From Caedibacter sp052030685 (GTDB taxonomy: Bacteria > Pseudomonadota > Gammaproteobacteria > Francisellales > Francisellaceae), in contig NZ_JBQAJM010000003.1 of the NCBI RefSeq assembly GCF_052030685.1, positions 1 to 64,000 of the forward strand: a stretch of 64,000 bases of DNA, read 5' to 3'. The number at the start of each line of letters is the position of its first letter. Positions within the stretch are counted from its first letter, which is position 1. The notes beneath the pieces were generated by a model. It searched no databases. It saw nothing but the letters and a program-made list of their open reading frames with translations, and was not told the DNA's origin. Shown one piece after another: positions 55,275 to 64,000 of this stretch. A program made the position numbers and the translations under genes.

Positions 55275-56159
55275 ATGGACAGCAGTGATTTAATGATTTT
55301 GCGACACCTTCTTATTGAAAAGAATATCAGTGTAACTGCTAAATTAATGAATGTCTCGCAGCCGGCTATTACGATGCGTTTGGGCAAATTAAGAGGCATG
55401 TTTAAAGATGATATTTTGATACGTGATGGTAACAAGATGAAACTAACACCAAAAGCTGAAGACATGGTGAATCCAATCATTAGAATCACCGATGAAATGC
55501 TAAGTTTAATGCCAGCTCACGATTTTGACCCCTACACGACACCGACACATATCCAATTACAGATTACTGAAGCTGTTTCTGAAACAAGCACCAAAGCACT
55601 TATAGATGCTTTTTTAAAATATAATGAGCAACACAAAATTAGTATTACCACATTATCTTACATATCACTTCAAGCACATGATCAAACATTAAAAAACACT
55701 GATGCAGTTATTGGTATCCCTACACACATTGAAGGGTTTAATGATGAAATTTATAGCTATGAGACAGGTGTTTTGATGTTTGATACGTTCTTTGATGATT
55801 CTAAAAAATCCATTTCTTACGATGAATATCTGCAATTACCTCATATCGTTTTTTCTCAAGGTAGTAGCAATCAATTGCTACTAGATATTTTAGGGCACCC
55901 TGACCCACGCAATCTATGTTTACAAATCAGCAGTTTGCGCGCAGCCACTGAGCTCTTGCAAGATAAATATGTCATGACCGCTTCAACGGTATTGGCACGT
56001 ATATTTAATAAAAAGTATTTACCTTTACCTTTTGATTTACCAGGGCTTCCGTTTAAACTATCTTACCCTGAGCGCTTAAAGCATGACAAAAAAAATCGTT
56101 GGGTGCGTCAGGTTTGTAAAGAGGTAATGCAAGCACTTTTAAAAGAATATAGTTTATAG
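55275..56159 (+). CDS. LysR-family transcriptional regulator
   Basis: The 294-residue protein has the LysR N-terminal helix-turn-helix: MILRHLLIEKNISVTAKLMNVSQPAITMRLGKLRGMFKD followed by LTPKAEDM, then a substrate-binding-like C-terminal domain. It is immediately upstream of, and in the same direction as, the large fusion gene, with a gap of about 156 bases. A regulatory link to that gene is plausible but not demonstrated. Confidence 0.88.
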   Translation: MDSSDLMILRHLLIEKNISVTAKLMNVSQPAITMRLGKLRGMFKDDILIRDGNKMKLTPKAEDMVNPIIRITDEMLSLMPAHDFDPYTTPTHIQLQITEAVSETSTKALIDAFLKYNEQHKISITTLSYISLQAHDQTLKNTDAVIGIPTHIEGFNDEIYSYETGVLMFDTFFDDSKKSISYDEYLQLPHIVFSQGSSNQLLLDILGHPDPRNLCLQISSLRAATELLQDKYVMTASTVLARIFNKKYLPLPFDLPGLPFKLSYPERLKHDKKNRWVRQVCKEVMQALLKEYSL

Positions 56160-56315
56160 TGGTTATGGTCATAGCCCTATTTCTCGCTGCTTTTTTCATA
56201 TTTGCTTGATTTGCGTGATTTGTGTTTGACATTAAGGGCGAACTTTACCAATATTTATCACACTAAAATCCAGATCATCAATATTGTGGATACTTTTTTT
56301 AAGGAACCGAATTTA

Positions 56316-59300
56316 ATGAACGCAACAGCTGCGAACTTAGATATGTTAATAAACTGCTATCAAAAAATGTATAGCATTCGTCAAATTGATAATACCGAAG
56401 CCGAAATGGTTAATAGTGGCACTGCCAACTTTCTAGCCTCATCCAAGGGGCATGAGGGAGCGGCTATTTTTGCGGAATACTTAAAGCCTCAAGATTGGTT
56501 ACATTGCCATTATCGTGACAAGCCTTTAATGCATGCCCGAGGAATGGAAGCAAAAATGTTTTTCTATAGCTCTTTGTGTAAAGCAGAAGGCGCTTCCAAT
56601 GGTCGCCAAATGGTGATTGGTGTCAGTGAACGCAAGCTCAACATTGTCAGCATTATTACGCCTGTCGGCAATCAAGCTTTACCTGCTGTTGGCATCGCAC
56701 AAAGTGTTAAAGATGATGTAGATAACCCAATTGTATATTGTGGCATGGGCGATGGTACGACACAACAAGGTGAAGTATTAGAAGCCTTTGCTGAAGCGAA
56801 ACGCCGCACGTTACCTGTGCTATTTGTTGTGCAAGATAATGATTATGCGATTTCCACACAAACCAAGGGTAACACCTTTTTCTCATTACCTGATCACTCA
56901 CAACCTAATGAGTTTTATGATATTCCAATCACTTATATTGATGGCACCAATCCATTTGCTTCGCATGAAAAAGTTGGCAAAATCATTAGTGATATGCGTC
57001 AAAATCGTGCACCACATATTATTGTCTTTAAAGTGGAGCGCTTAAATAGTCATAGTAATGCAGATGATCATAGAATTTATCGCAGTAGTGATGAGTTAAC
57101 CAACATTGCACATAATGACCCTGTTTTATTAAGCCGTCAGTTTTTATTAAATGCAGGTGTCAAAGAAAGCTTCCTACAAGACATTGAAGCAAAAACATCA
57201 CAGGCTGTAAAAGAAGCAATGGAGATTGCCTTGAAAGGCACGACACCTAAAGCTTCTTTTGATGCTGAAGCACCCTTACCTCATCATTTATTACCAACGG
57301 CAGCTGAGTATCGTGGTGACTTCTCACAAGAAACACGCCTTGGCATGGGCGCTGCCATGCGCGAGGTATTTCGCCAACGTTTATTAAATGATGATAGAGT
57401 GTGCCTATTAGGTGAAGATATCGAAGATGATAAAGGTGATGTCTTTGGTGTGACTAAAGGCTTATCAACCCAATTCCCAGGACGTGTTGTCAATAGTCCT
57501 TTAGCTGAAGCAACCATTATGGGTGTGTCGATTGGTATGGCATTAACTGGCAGGCGCCCTGTTGCCTTTATTCAGTTTGCTGATTTTATGCCGCCGGCGT
57601 ATAACTTATTATTTACCGAATTGGCTACCATGTACTGGCGCTCCAATGGCGACTGGGAATGTCCAGTTATCGTCTTTGCTGCTTGTGGTGGTTACCGTCC
57701 AGGCTTAGGACCCTTTCATGCACAGACCAACGAAGGCACTTTTGCCCATGTTCCGGGCATTGATGTCTATATGCCATCAAATGCAGCAGATGCCGCAGGT
57801 ATGCTTAATGCTGCTTTTGAGTCTAATCGTCCTAGTGTTTTCTTATATCCTAAAAAATTACTTAATAATGCAGGTATTGCTGATACCACATCAACGGATG
57901 TAGAAAAACAAATCATACCTGTTGGTAAAGCACGTATTGTTAAAGCAGGTTCTGATATTACTTTTGTTGGTTGGGGAAATACCGTCTCATTATGCCAAGA
58001 AGCCGCTGAAACCTTAGAAACAGTTGGTATTGATAGTGAAATTATTGATTTAAGAACCATTAAACCATATGACCTTGAAACAGTTCTTGCCTCAGTAGAG
58101 AAAACAGGGCATTTAATTGTCACGCACGAAGACAATCATACCTGTGGTGTTGGCGGTGATCTCATTGCCTCAGTGGTTGAACATGCTAAAAGAGCTGTTA
58201 AAGTCAAGCGTATAACGCGTGCTGATACTTATGTGCCATGCAATTTTGACAATCAAATGGAAGTTTTACCCTCCTATGAGCGTATTTTAATAGGAGCTGC
58301 CGAGTTACTTGATCTGTCCCTTGAGTGGGAGATTAAAAATCGCAATGATGCCGGATTTTACAATGTTGAAGTAATTGGTGCCAGTCCATCTGATGAAAGT
58401 GTGCTAATTACCGAGCTACATGTTAAAGTCGGTGATGAAATTAAGGTCGGTGATAAATTGGTTGATCTTGAGGCCAGTAAATCAGCCGGCGAGATTCTAT
58501 CGCCAAGTAACGGTACGATTGAAGAAATTTATGTCGAAGAATCACAGCGTGCAACCGTTGGTGAGAACTTATTAAAGTTACGCCTACCAGCTGGTGCTCA
58601 AGATAAGCAAAAAATCCAAAAGCGCCCTATTTTAACACGCAAAATTCAACAAGAAATCGCCAAGCAAAATAAACAACATAGCATTTATCCTGTCGGCATC
58701 AGCACGCCTTCATTTAAAACAGGTTCAAGGATGGTAACCAATGATGAGCTCTTACAGTATTTTCCAGAGCATACCTCACGCGACATTATTGATCGCACAG
58801 GGATTGAGTCACGTTTTTGGCTTGCTGATAATGAAAACATCGTTGATTTAGCGACAGAAGTTGCTAAAGATGCGCTCACTCGAGGCAATCTGAAACTCTC
58901 TGATATCGATATGCTCATTTGCACAACAACGACACCCGATCAATTTATCTCGCCTTCTATGGCTTGCTTAATATTAGAAAAGCTCTATCAAACCTATGGT
59001 GAACACAACATACCGGCGTATGATATTAATGCGGCATGCAGTGGTTATTTATATGGTTTGCAAAACGCGCGTGACTATCTGCAAACACGACCCAATAAGC
59101 GTGTGTTATTAATTAGTGCCGAGTATATGACCAAACGCATGGATCAAAAAGACTTTGATACGGCATTTTTATTTGGTGATGCGGCAACTGCGACTATTGT
59201 CAATGGTGATCAGCATCAAGCGGATTCTAAGGCTATTATTGATGAAATCTCATTAACGGCAATTGCCGAAAATGGTGATGTACTTAACATTCCAACCGAT

Positions 59301-59651
59301 GAGGCGAAATTCACACAACTACAAGGCAAGAAGCTTTTTACTTTCGCAGTCAAGACTATGTCAATGATTATGCATAAGTGCTGTCAGCAAGCAAATATTG
59401 CCTTAAATAGCGTTGATTTAGTCATCCCACATCAGGCAAATCAACGTATTTCTAATGCGGTTGAGAAGCGTTTAAAAATGCATCCAGGTACGCTTTATAG
59501 TAATATTGCACGTTTTGGTAATACCTCATCGTGCACTATTCCGATTGCTTTGGGCGAAACATTAGATGCTCAAGCAGCTGATAAAACTGTCGCATTATGC
59601 GCGTTTGGCTCTGGCTTTACCGCAGCAGCTGCACTTTTACGCACAAAATAG
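56316..59651 (+). CDS. Fused 2-oxoacid dehydrogenase E1alpha-E1beta, lipoyl and KAS III protein
   Basis: The 1111-residue product joins four modules. E1alpha (about 10-330) has the thiamine diphosphate motif from GDG (145-147) to Asn175 in DNDYAIS and a SHSNADDHRIYRS phosphoserine-like loop, both as in branched-chain 2-oxoacid dehydrogenases. E1beta (about 340-665) has NSPLAEATIMG, IQFADFMPPAYN and PGLGPFHAQTNEG. A lipoyl domain (about 683-757) carries Lys722 in DLEASKSAGEI. A KAS III domain (about 788-1111) has the FabH triad Cys908, His1039 and Asn1069 with E. coli-like spacing. There is no E2 acyltransferase or E3 domain. AAGGAA lies nine bases before the ATG. A LysR gene precedes it. Confidence 0.9.
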   Translation: MNATAANLDMLINCYQKMYSIRQIDNTEAEMVNSGTANFLASSKGHEGAAIFAEYLKPQDWLHCHYRDKPLMHARGMEAKMFFYSSLCKAEGASNGRQMVIGVSERKLNIVSIITPVGNQALPAVGIAQSVKDDVDNPIVYCGMGDGTTQQGEVLEAFAEAKRRTLPVLFVVQDNDYAISTQTKGNTFFSLPDHSQPNEFYDIPITYIDGTNPFASHEKVGKIISDMRQNRAPHIIVFKVERLNSHSNADDHRIYRSSDELTNIAHNDPVLLSRQFLLNAGVKESFLQDIEAKTSQAVKEAMEIALKGTTPKASFDAEAPLPHHLLPTAAEYRGDFSQETRLGMGAAMREVFRQRLLNDDRVCLLGEDIEDDKGDVFGVTKGLSTQFPGRVVNSPLAEATIMGVSIGMALTGRRPVAFIQFADFMPPAYNLLFTELATMYWRSNGDWECPVIVFAACGGYRPGLGPFHAQTNEGTFAHVPGIDVYMPSNAADAAGMLNAAFESNRPSVFLYPKKLLNNAGIADTTSTDVEKQIIPVGKARIVKAGSDITFVGWGNTVSLCQEAAETLETVGIDSEIIDLRTIKPYDLETVLASVEKTGHLIVTHEDNHTCGVGGDLIASVVEHAKRAVKVKRITRADTYVPCNFDNQMEVLPSYERILIGAAELLDLSLEWEIKNRNDAGFYNVEVIGASPSDESVLITELHVKVGDEIKVGDKLVDLEASKSAGEILSPSNGTIEEIYVEESQRATVGENLLKLRLPAGAQDKQKIQKRPILTRKIQQEIAKQNKQHSIYPVGISTPSFKTGSRMVTNDELLQYFPEHTSRDIIDRTGIESRFWLADNENIVDLATEVAKDALTRGNLKLSDIDMLICTTTTPDQFISPSMACLILEKLYQTYGEHNIPAYDINAACSGYLYGLQNARDYLQTRPNKRVLLISAEYMTKRMDQKDFDTAFLFGDAATATIVNGDQHQADSKAIIDEISLTAIAENGDVLNIPTDEAKFTQLQGKKLFTFAVKTMSMIMHKCCQQANIALNSVDLVIPHQANQRISNAVEKRLKMHPGTLYSNIARFGNTSSCTIPIALGETLDAQAADKTVALCAFGSGFTAAAALLRTK

Positions 59652-59768
59652 TTGGCAAGTAACCGCTAACTGGTTAGATTAATTTTAAGCTTATGGGACT
59701 GCGCCTTACATTTCAGCCCGTAGAATGAATAAAACATAAAATACAATTTAAGAAATTAAGAAAGAACT

Positions 59769-62078
59769 ATGGCAAAAAACCTTGTAATTGTGGAGTCACC
59801 AGCAAAATCCAAGACAATTAAAAAATACTTAGGCAATGATTTTGAAATCCTTGCCTCTTATGGACATGTGCGTGACCTTGAACCGAAAGAGTCTTCAGTT
59901 GATGTTGAAGATCATTTCAAAATGAAATATCAACTGATTGAACGCAATAAGCGTCACATTGATGCCATTAAAAAGGCTGCCAAATCGGCTGATGAGATTT
60001 ATCTGGCAACGGATCCGGATCGTGAAGGTGAAGCGATTTCTTGGCACATTTATGAGCTTCTAAATAGTGCCAAACTCATTAAAGATAAGCCCGTTCACCG
60101 GATTGCGTTTAATGAGATTACCAAATCAGCGGTGAATGCAGCAGTTGCTAATCCACGGGAGTTGGCGATGGATCTTGTTAATGCGCAACAAGCAAGACGC
60201 GCTTTGGATTTTCTGGTGGGCTTTAAACTCTCACCACTTCTGTGGAAAAAAGTTCGCAGAGGACTTTCCGCAGGTCGTGTGCAAAGTCCAGCACTTAGAA
60301 TGATTGTTGAGCGCGAACTTGAGATCGAAGCATTTGAATCTAAAGAGTATTGGAGCATTACTGCCGAGCTTAAAAAGCGCAAAAAATTTATGGCGAAGCT
60401 CTCCATTTTTAATCATCAAAAGTGTGAACAATTTAGCTTTACCAATGAAACCGATGCGACAAATGCACTTGAGCTTATTAAAAAAGATGCCAATGGCGAA
60501 TTAATCGTTCATGGTATTGAAAAGAAACAAAAGCGTCGCAACCCACTGCCACCTTTTATCACCTCAACACTTCAGCAAGATGCTGTGCGTAAACTTGGGT
60601 TTACCACCAAGAAAACGATGATGTTAGCACAGCAACTATATGAAGGTATTGAGATCGGCAGTGAAGGCGCTGTTGGTTTGATTACCTACATGCGTACCGA
60701 TTCAACCAATCTATCGCAAGATGCGTTAAATGAGCTACGCAGCTTTATTGCTCAGGAATATGGTCAAGATCATCTTCCGACAAGTGCACGTGTTTATAAG
60801 ACCAAAAATCAAAATGCCCAAGAAGCGCATGAGGCCATTCGCCCCACTTCAGCTTATCGCAAACCGCAAGATGTCAGAGCATTTTTATCCAATGATCAAT
60901 TTAAATTATATGATCTGATATGGAAGCGTACCGTAGCTTGCCAGATGATTCATGCTTTAATGGATACGGTTGCAATTGATTTTATAACAGACAATAAAGC
61001 ACATACTTTTAAAGCAACAGGATCTGTCGTTGCCAAGCCTGGTTTCTTAGCGGTTTACCAAGAAGCCAAAGATGAGGACGCTGCCAATGATGACAGCGAA
61101 GGCTTAATCTTACCTGAGTTTAAAGAAGGTGAGAAAGTGCCGGTTGTTGATATCATTGGTAAGCAGCATTTTACTGAACCACCACCGCGTTATACGGAAG
61201 CTTCATTAGTTAAAGCCCTTGAAGAGTATGGTATTGGTCGCCCATCAACTTATGCAACGATCATCTCAACTTTACAGCAACGTGATTATGCGCTATTAGA
61301 GAAAAAACGCTTTAAACCAACGGATGTTGGTCGTATTGTTAATAGCTTTTTAACTGACTACTTTCATCGTTATGTTGAATATAACTTCACAGCAAAACTT
61401 GAGGATGAGCTCGATAATATTGCCGAGGGTAAGATTGAGTGGGTGCCAGTGTTAGAGAAGTTCTGGCAGCCATTTATCAAGCAAATTACTGAGATTGATG
61501 CAACAGTCAAAAAAAGTGATGTGACACATGAAGAAATGGATGAGGACTGCCCTGAGTGTGGGCACAAGCTTTCTATTCGTTTAGGTCGCAGTGGTCGCTT
61601 TATCGGCTGCACCAACTATCCAGCTTGCACCTATACGCGCGCCATTGTCAAAGATGGTGAAGAGCCTCAAGAAAAAGTAGAGCCTGAAGTAGTCGCAGAT
61701 CGCAAATGTCCAGAATGCGAATCAGACCTTTTAATCAAACAAGGTCGCTATGGTAAATTTATTGGTTGTTCTAATTATCCAAAATGCAAACATATGGAAC
61801 CATTAGAAAAGCCAAAAGATACGGGTATTGAATGTCCAAAATGCAAGAAAAACAACTTTGTTGAGAAAAAATCCCGTAAAGGAAAAGTATTCTATGCTTG
61901 CGCTGGTTTCCCTAAATGTAAAAACTCATTCTGGTATCCACCGATTGCCGAGGAATGCCCAAAATGTCACTCACCCATACTTTTGCATAAGACCACTAAA
62001 AAGGATGGCGAGCAAAAAGTTTGCCCTAATGAAGAGTGTGATTATGTTGTTAACTTGACCTCAACAGAGCAAGAATAA
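59769..62078 (+). CDS. topA: DNA topoisomerase I
   Basis: The type IA enzyme relaxes negatively supercoiled DNA. The 769-residue protein has the TOPRIM domain (IVESPAKSKTI; TDPDREGEAI), the active-site tyrosine in ITYMRTDSTN, and EALVKALEEYGIGRPSTYA-like core motifs (SLVKALEEYGIGRPSTYA). The C-terminus has four zinc ribbons starting CPECGHKL, CPECESDL, CPKCKKNN and CPKCHSPI. It is a single gene with trxA downstream. Confidence 0.96.
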   Translation: MAKNLVIVESPAKSKTIKKYLGNDFEILASYGHVRDLEPKESSVDVEDHFKMKYQLIERNKRHIDAIKKAAKSADEIYLATDPDREGEAISWHIYELLNSAKLIKDKPVHRIAFNEITKSAVNAAVANPRELAMDLVNAQQARRALDFLVGFKLSPLLWKKVRRGLSAGRVQSPALRMIVERELEIEAFESKEYWSITAELKKRKKFMAKLSIFNHQKCEQFSFTNETDATNALELIKKDANGELIVHGIEKKQKRRNPLPPFITSTLQQDAVRKLGFTTKKTMMLAQQLYEGIEIGSEGAVGLITYMRTDSTNLSQDALNELRSFIAQEYGQDHLPTSARVYKTKNQNAQEAHEAIRPTSAYRKPQDVRAFLSNDQFKLYDLIWKRTVACQMIHALMDTVAIDFITDNKAHTFKATGSVVAKPGFLAVYQEAKDEDAANDDSEGLILPEFKEGEKVPVVDIIGKQHFTEPPPRYTEASLVKALEEYGIGRPSTYATIISTLQQRDYALLEKKRFKPTDVGRIVNSFLTDYFHRYVEYNFTAKLEDELDNIAEGKIEWVPVLEKFWQPFIKQITEIDATVKKSDVTHEEMDEDCPECGHKLSIRLGRSGRFIGCTNYPACTYTRAIVKDGEEPQEKVEPEVVADRKCPECESDLLIKQGRYGKFIGCSNYPKCKHMEPLEKPKDTGIECPKCKKNNFVEKKSRKGKVFYACAGFPKCKNSFWYPPIAEECPKCHSPILLHKTTKKDGEQKVCPNEECDYVVNLTSTEQE

Positions 62079-62119
62079 CCCACTTACCTTCAACCTTTAT
62101 AAATTGGCATGAAAGTGCA

Positions 62120-62148
62120 TTCACCTGAAGCGCCTTTTCTGCTAGAAT
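62120..62148 (+). promoter_or_regulatory. Candidate trxA promoter
   Basis: TTCACC (62120-62125) and an extended -10 TGCTAGAAT (62140-62148) are separated by 17 bases and lie about 47 bases before the trxA start. The extended -10 makes this a fair candidate. Confidence 0.45.
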
Positions 62149-62195
62149 CCGAAACAATCTTTTTTGACAAACTTAAACATTAAAGGAATTTAATT

Positions 62196-62519
62196 ATGTC
62201 ACAATGCATTAATATTACTGATGGTGAATTTGAATCAGCTGTTGTTAACAGCGAGCAACCTGTTTTAGTTGATTTTTGGGCGCCGTGGTGTGGACCTTGC
62301 AAGATGATCGCACCGATCTTAGACCAAGTTGCTGAGCACTATGGTGAGAAAATTAAAATTGTTAAAATTAACGTTGATGACAATCAAGATACTCCTGCTA
62401 AATTTGGTGTGCGTGGCATTCCAACGCTAATGGTTTTTAAAGATGGTGAGAACGTTGAAACCAAAGTGGGTGCAGTACAGAAATCACAATTGATTCAAAT
62501 CCTTGACAAGCATATTTAA
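62196..62519 (+). CDS. trxA: Thioredoxin
   Basis: The 107-residue protein has the thioredoxin fold with the redox motif WAPWCGPCKM (Cys32-type disulfide), DFWAPW before it, and the cis-proline segment GIPTLMVFKDGE. The length is normal. AAAGGAA precedes the ATG. It is a general dithiol reductant, also serving ribonucleotide reductase. Confidence 0.96.
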   Translation: MSQCINITDGEFESAVVNSEQPVLVDFWAPWCGPCKMIAPILDQVAEHYGEKIKIVKINVDDNQDTPAKFGVRGIPTLMVFKDGENVETKVGAVQKSQLIQILDKHI

Positions 62520-62558
62520 TTTCAAATATAAAATAAAAATTAACTTTTCGTTCAACCC

Positions 62559-62574
62559 GAAGGGGTTCCCCTTC
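62559..62574 (+). terminator. GC-rich hairpin between trxA and rho
   Basis: GAAGGG-GTTC-CCCTTC is a perfect 6-base stem with a 4-base loop, 24 bases before the rho start. It is not followed by a U-run, so it may partially terminate trxA transcripts or form part of the rho leader, which is autoregulated in other bacteria. Confidence 0.45.
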
Positions 62575-62597
62575 TTCAACATTCGTGAGAATTTTCA

Positions 62598-63857
62598 ATG
62601 AATTTAACCGACTTAAAAAACCGATCTATCCCTGAATTAATGGAGCTTTCACGCTCGCTTGGTCTTGAAGCCACAGGCCGTGCGCGTAAGCAAGAGATTA
62701 TTTTTAATATCTTAAAAGAGCACGCTGATAAAGGTGAGGACATTTATGGTGAAGGCGTCCTTGAAGTATTACAAGATGGCTACGGCTTCTTGCGCTCTTC
62801 TGATACATCATACTTTGCTTCCCCTGATGATATCTATGTCTCACCAACCTTTATCCGTAAATTAAACTTACGTACGGGTGATAGCATTATCGGTAAAATT
62901 CGCCCACCCAAAGATAACGAGCGTTATTTTGCAGTAAAGCATATTGATAGTGTGAACTTTGACTCACCTGAGTTGGCACGCACTAAGGTGTTGTTTGAAA
63001 ACTTAACACCAGAATATGCCAAAGAGCGTTTATCGATGGAATTAGGTAATGGTTCAAGTGAAGATATTACGGCACGAATCATTGATTTAGCATCACCGTT
63101 TGGTAAAGGACAACGTGGTTTGATCGTGGCACCTCCTAAAACGGGTAAAACGATCATGATGCAAAATATCGCCTCGTCTATTGCCAAGAAATACCCTGAG
63201 TGTTACCTCATCGTTCTTTTGATTGATGAGCGTCCTGAAGAAGTAACTGAAATGCAGCGCTCTGTGCGTGGTGAGGTGGTTGCCAGTACCTTTGATGAAC
63301 CGGCAGCGCGTCACGTGCAATTGGCTGAAATCGTCATTGAAAAAGCAAAACGCTTGGTTGAGCATAAGCAAGATGTTGTCATCTTGCTAGATTCTATTAC
63401 GCGACTGGCACGTGCCTATAATACCGTATCTCCTGCTTCAGGTCGTGTATTATCCGGTGGTGTTGAAGCCAATGCTTTACAAAAACCAAAGCGCTTTTTC
63501 GGTGCAGCTCGTAACACCGCAGAAGGTGGAAGCTTAACAATTATTGCCACAGCCCTTGTTGAAACAGGCTCGAAAATGGATGAAGTCATCTTTGAAGAAT
63601 TTAAGGGAACCGGTAACATGGAGCTTCACTTGGATCGTAAGATTGCTGAGAAACGTGTTTATCCTGCGATTAGTTTTGGACGCTCTGGCACACGTCGCGA
63701 GGAACTATTAACCACGCAAGAAGAACTACAAAAACTATGGGTATTACGTAAGATTCTTCATGAAATGGAAGATACGCAAGCAATGGAGTTCTTAACAGAT
63801 CGTTTGAAAAAGACACAAACCAATGAAGAATTCTTTAATATTATGAAGCGCGGTTAA
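62598..63857 (+). CDS. rho: Transcription termination factor Rho
   Basis: The hexameric RNA helicase ends transcription. The 419-residue protein has the N-terminal MNLTDLKNRSIPELMELS helix bundle, the primary RNA-binding block with GYGFLRSSDTSYFASPDDIYVSP, Walker A APPKTGKT, LLIDERPEEVTEM, LLDSITRLARAYN and the Q/R-loop region GGSLTIIATALVETGSKMDEVI. The length is normal. The trxA-rho order is common in gammaproteobacteria. Confidence 0.97.
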   Translation: MNLTDLKNRSIPELMELSRSLGLEATGRARKQEIIFNILKEHADKGEDIYGEGVLEVLQDGYGFLRSSDTSYFASPDDIYVSPTFIRKLNLRTGDSIIGKIRPPKDNERYFAVKHIDSVNFDSPELARTKVLFENLTPEYAKERLSMELGNGSSEDITARIIDLASPFGKGQRGLIVAPPKTGKTIMMQNIASSIAKKYPECYLIVLLIDERPEEVTEMQRSVRGEVVASTFDEPAARHVQLAEIVIEKAKRLVEHKQDVVILLDSITRLARAYNTVSPASGRVLSGGVEANALQKPKRFFGAARNTAEGGSLTIIATALVETGSKMDEVIFEEFKGTGNMELHLDRKIAEKRVYPAISFGRSGTRREELLTTQEELQKLWVLRKILHEMEDTQAMEFLTDRLKKTQTNEEFFNIMKRG

Positions 63858-64000
63858 GCTTAATACCAAAAATATTACTCCATATAGTTCAGATAACCTA
63901 GAAAGTGGTGTACTTTTGCCGTAAACTGCAGGAAGTTTCCACTTAGCTAGTGACCCGATGAATCTACTTTCAAACTTAAATCAATATCAGCATAAGCGCG

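Noticed and set aside
1..64000. CRISPR arrays, tRNA, rRNA and tmRNA genes
   Set aside because: I read the intergenic regions and saw no regularly spaced repeats and no cloverleaf or conserved RNA sequence; small RNAs without conserved motifs cannot be excluded.

Overview
The window looks like chromosomal DNA of a low-GC gammaproteobacterium. It carries the LPS genes kdsC, lptC, lptA and a waaF-type heptosyltransferase, an FNR regulator with all four iron-sulfur cysteines beside cydAB, EF-P with EpmB, and Rep, RarA and Rho of gammaproteobacterial type. Strong AT bias and several protein features (a eukaryote-type OMP decarboxylase, a candidate host-interaction protein on a transposon, small decayed genes) would fit a host-associated or protist-associated relative of the Francisella/Fastidiosibacter group. 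That placement is inference; no rRNA or tRNA gene is visible.

Layout. 1-8.9 kb: a truncated-looking MFS fragment, then a rightward run kdsC-lptC-lptA-DUF3301-GST, adenine deaminase, prephenate dehydratase, PerM-like permease and a RecJ-like exonuclease. 9-12.4 kb: an isolated KAP-type P-loop NTPase before a DinG-like helicase, followed by a GC-rich hairpin repeat. 12.4-20.6 kb: Ogt, a leftward pair of unknown genes (one DUF2254-like), an internally deleted RecG/AlbA-type regulator, an O-methyltransferase, a zeta-like NTPase, agmatinase, CutC, Hsp15 and glutathione reductase. 20.7-25.9 kb: a Tn3-family transposon with matching 38-bp ends, carrying a 397-residue unknown protein as passenger. 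26-32.5 kb: an ArsR regulator divergent from an orphan HmuV-like ATPase, Rep, YgfZ, and an IS4-family element inserted at the start codon of an unknown gene. 32.6-45 kb: purB, DUF445, FAH, a RelE/Phd-type toxin-antitoxin pair, efp-orn, epmB, a periplasmic chorismate mutase, waaF, a zinc-finger protein, fnr, cydAB plus a small ORF, and an aspartyl-hydroxylase-like gene. 45.5-55 kb: pyrF, Ppx/GppA, RarA, two MFS exporters, NadE with a truncated HTH gene at its tail, and a YadGH-type ABC pair. 55-64 kb: a LysR regulator, a 1111-residue E1alpha-E1beta-lipoyl-KAS III fusion, topA, trxA and rho.

The most unusual item is the fusion at 56316-59651. It joins both halves of a branched-chain-type 2-oxoacid dehydrogenase E1, a lipoyl carrier and a ketoacyl synthase III with an intact Cys-His-Asn triad, but has no E2 acyltransferase domain. 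This suggests that an acyl group made from a 2-oxoacid could pass from the lipoyl arm straight into a condensation reaction. The two complete mobile elements were delimited from their inverted repeats; the IS has a 9-bp target duplication, whereas the Tn3 element shows none.
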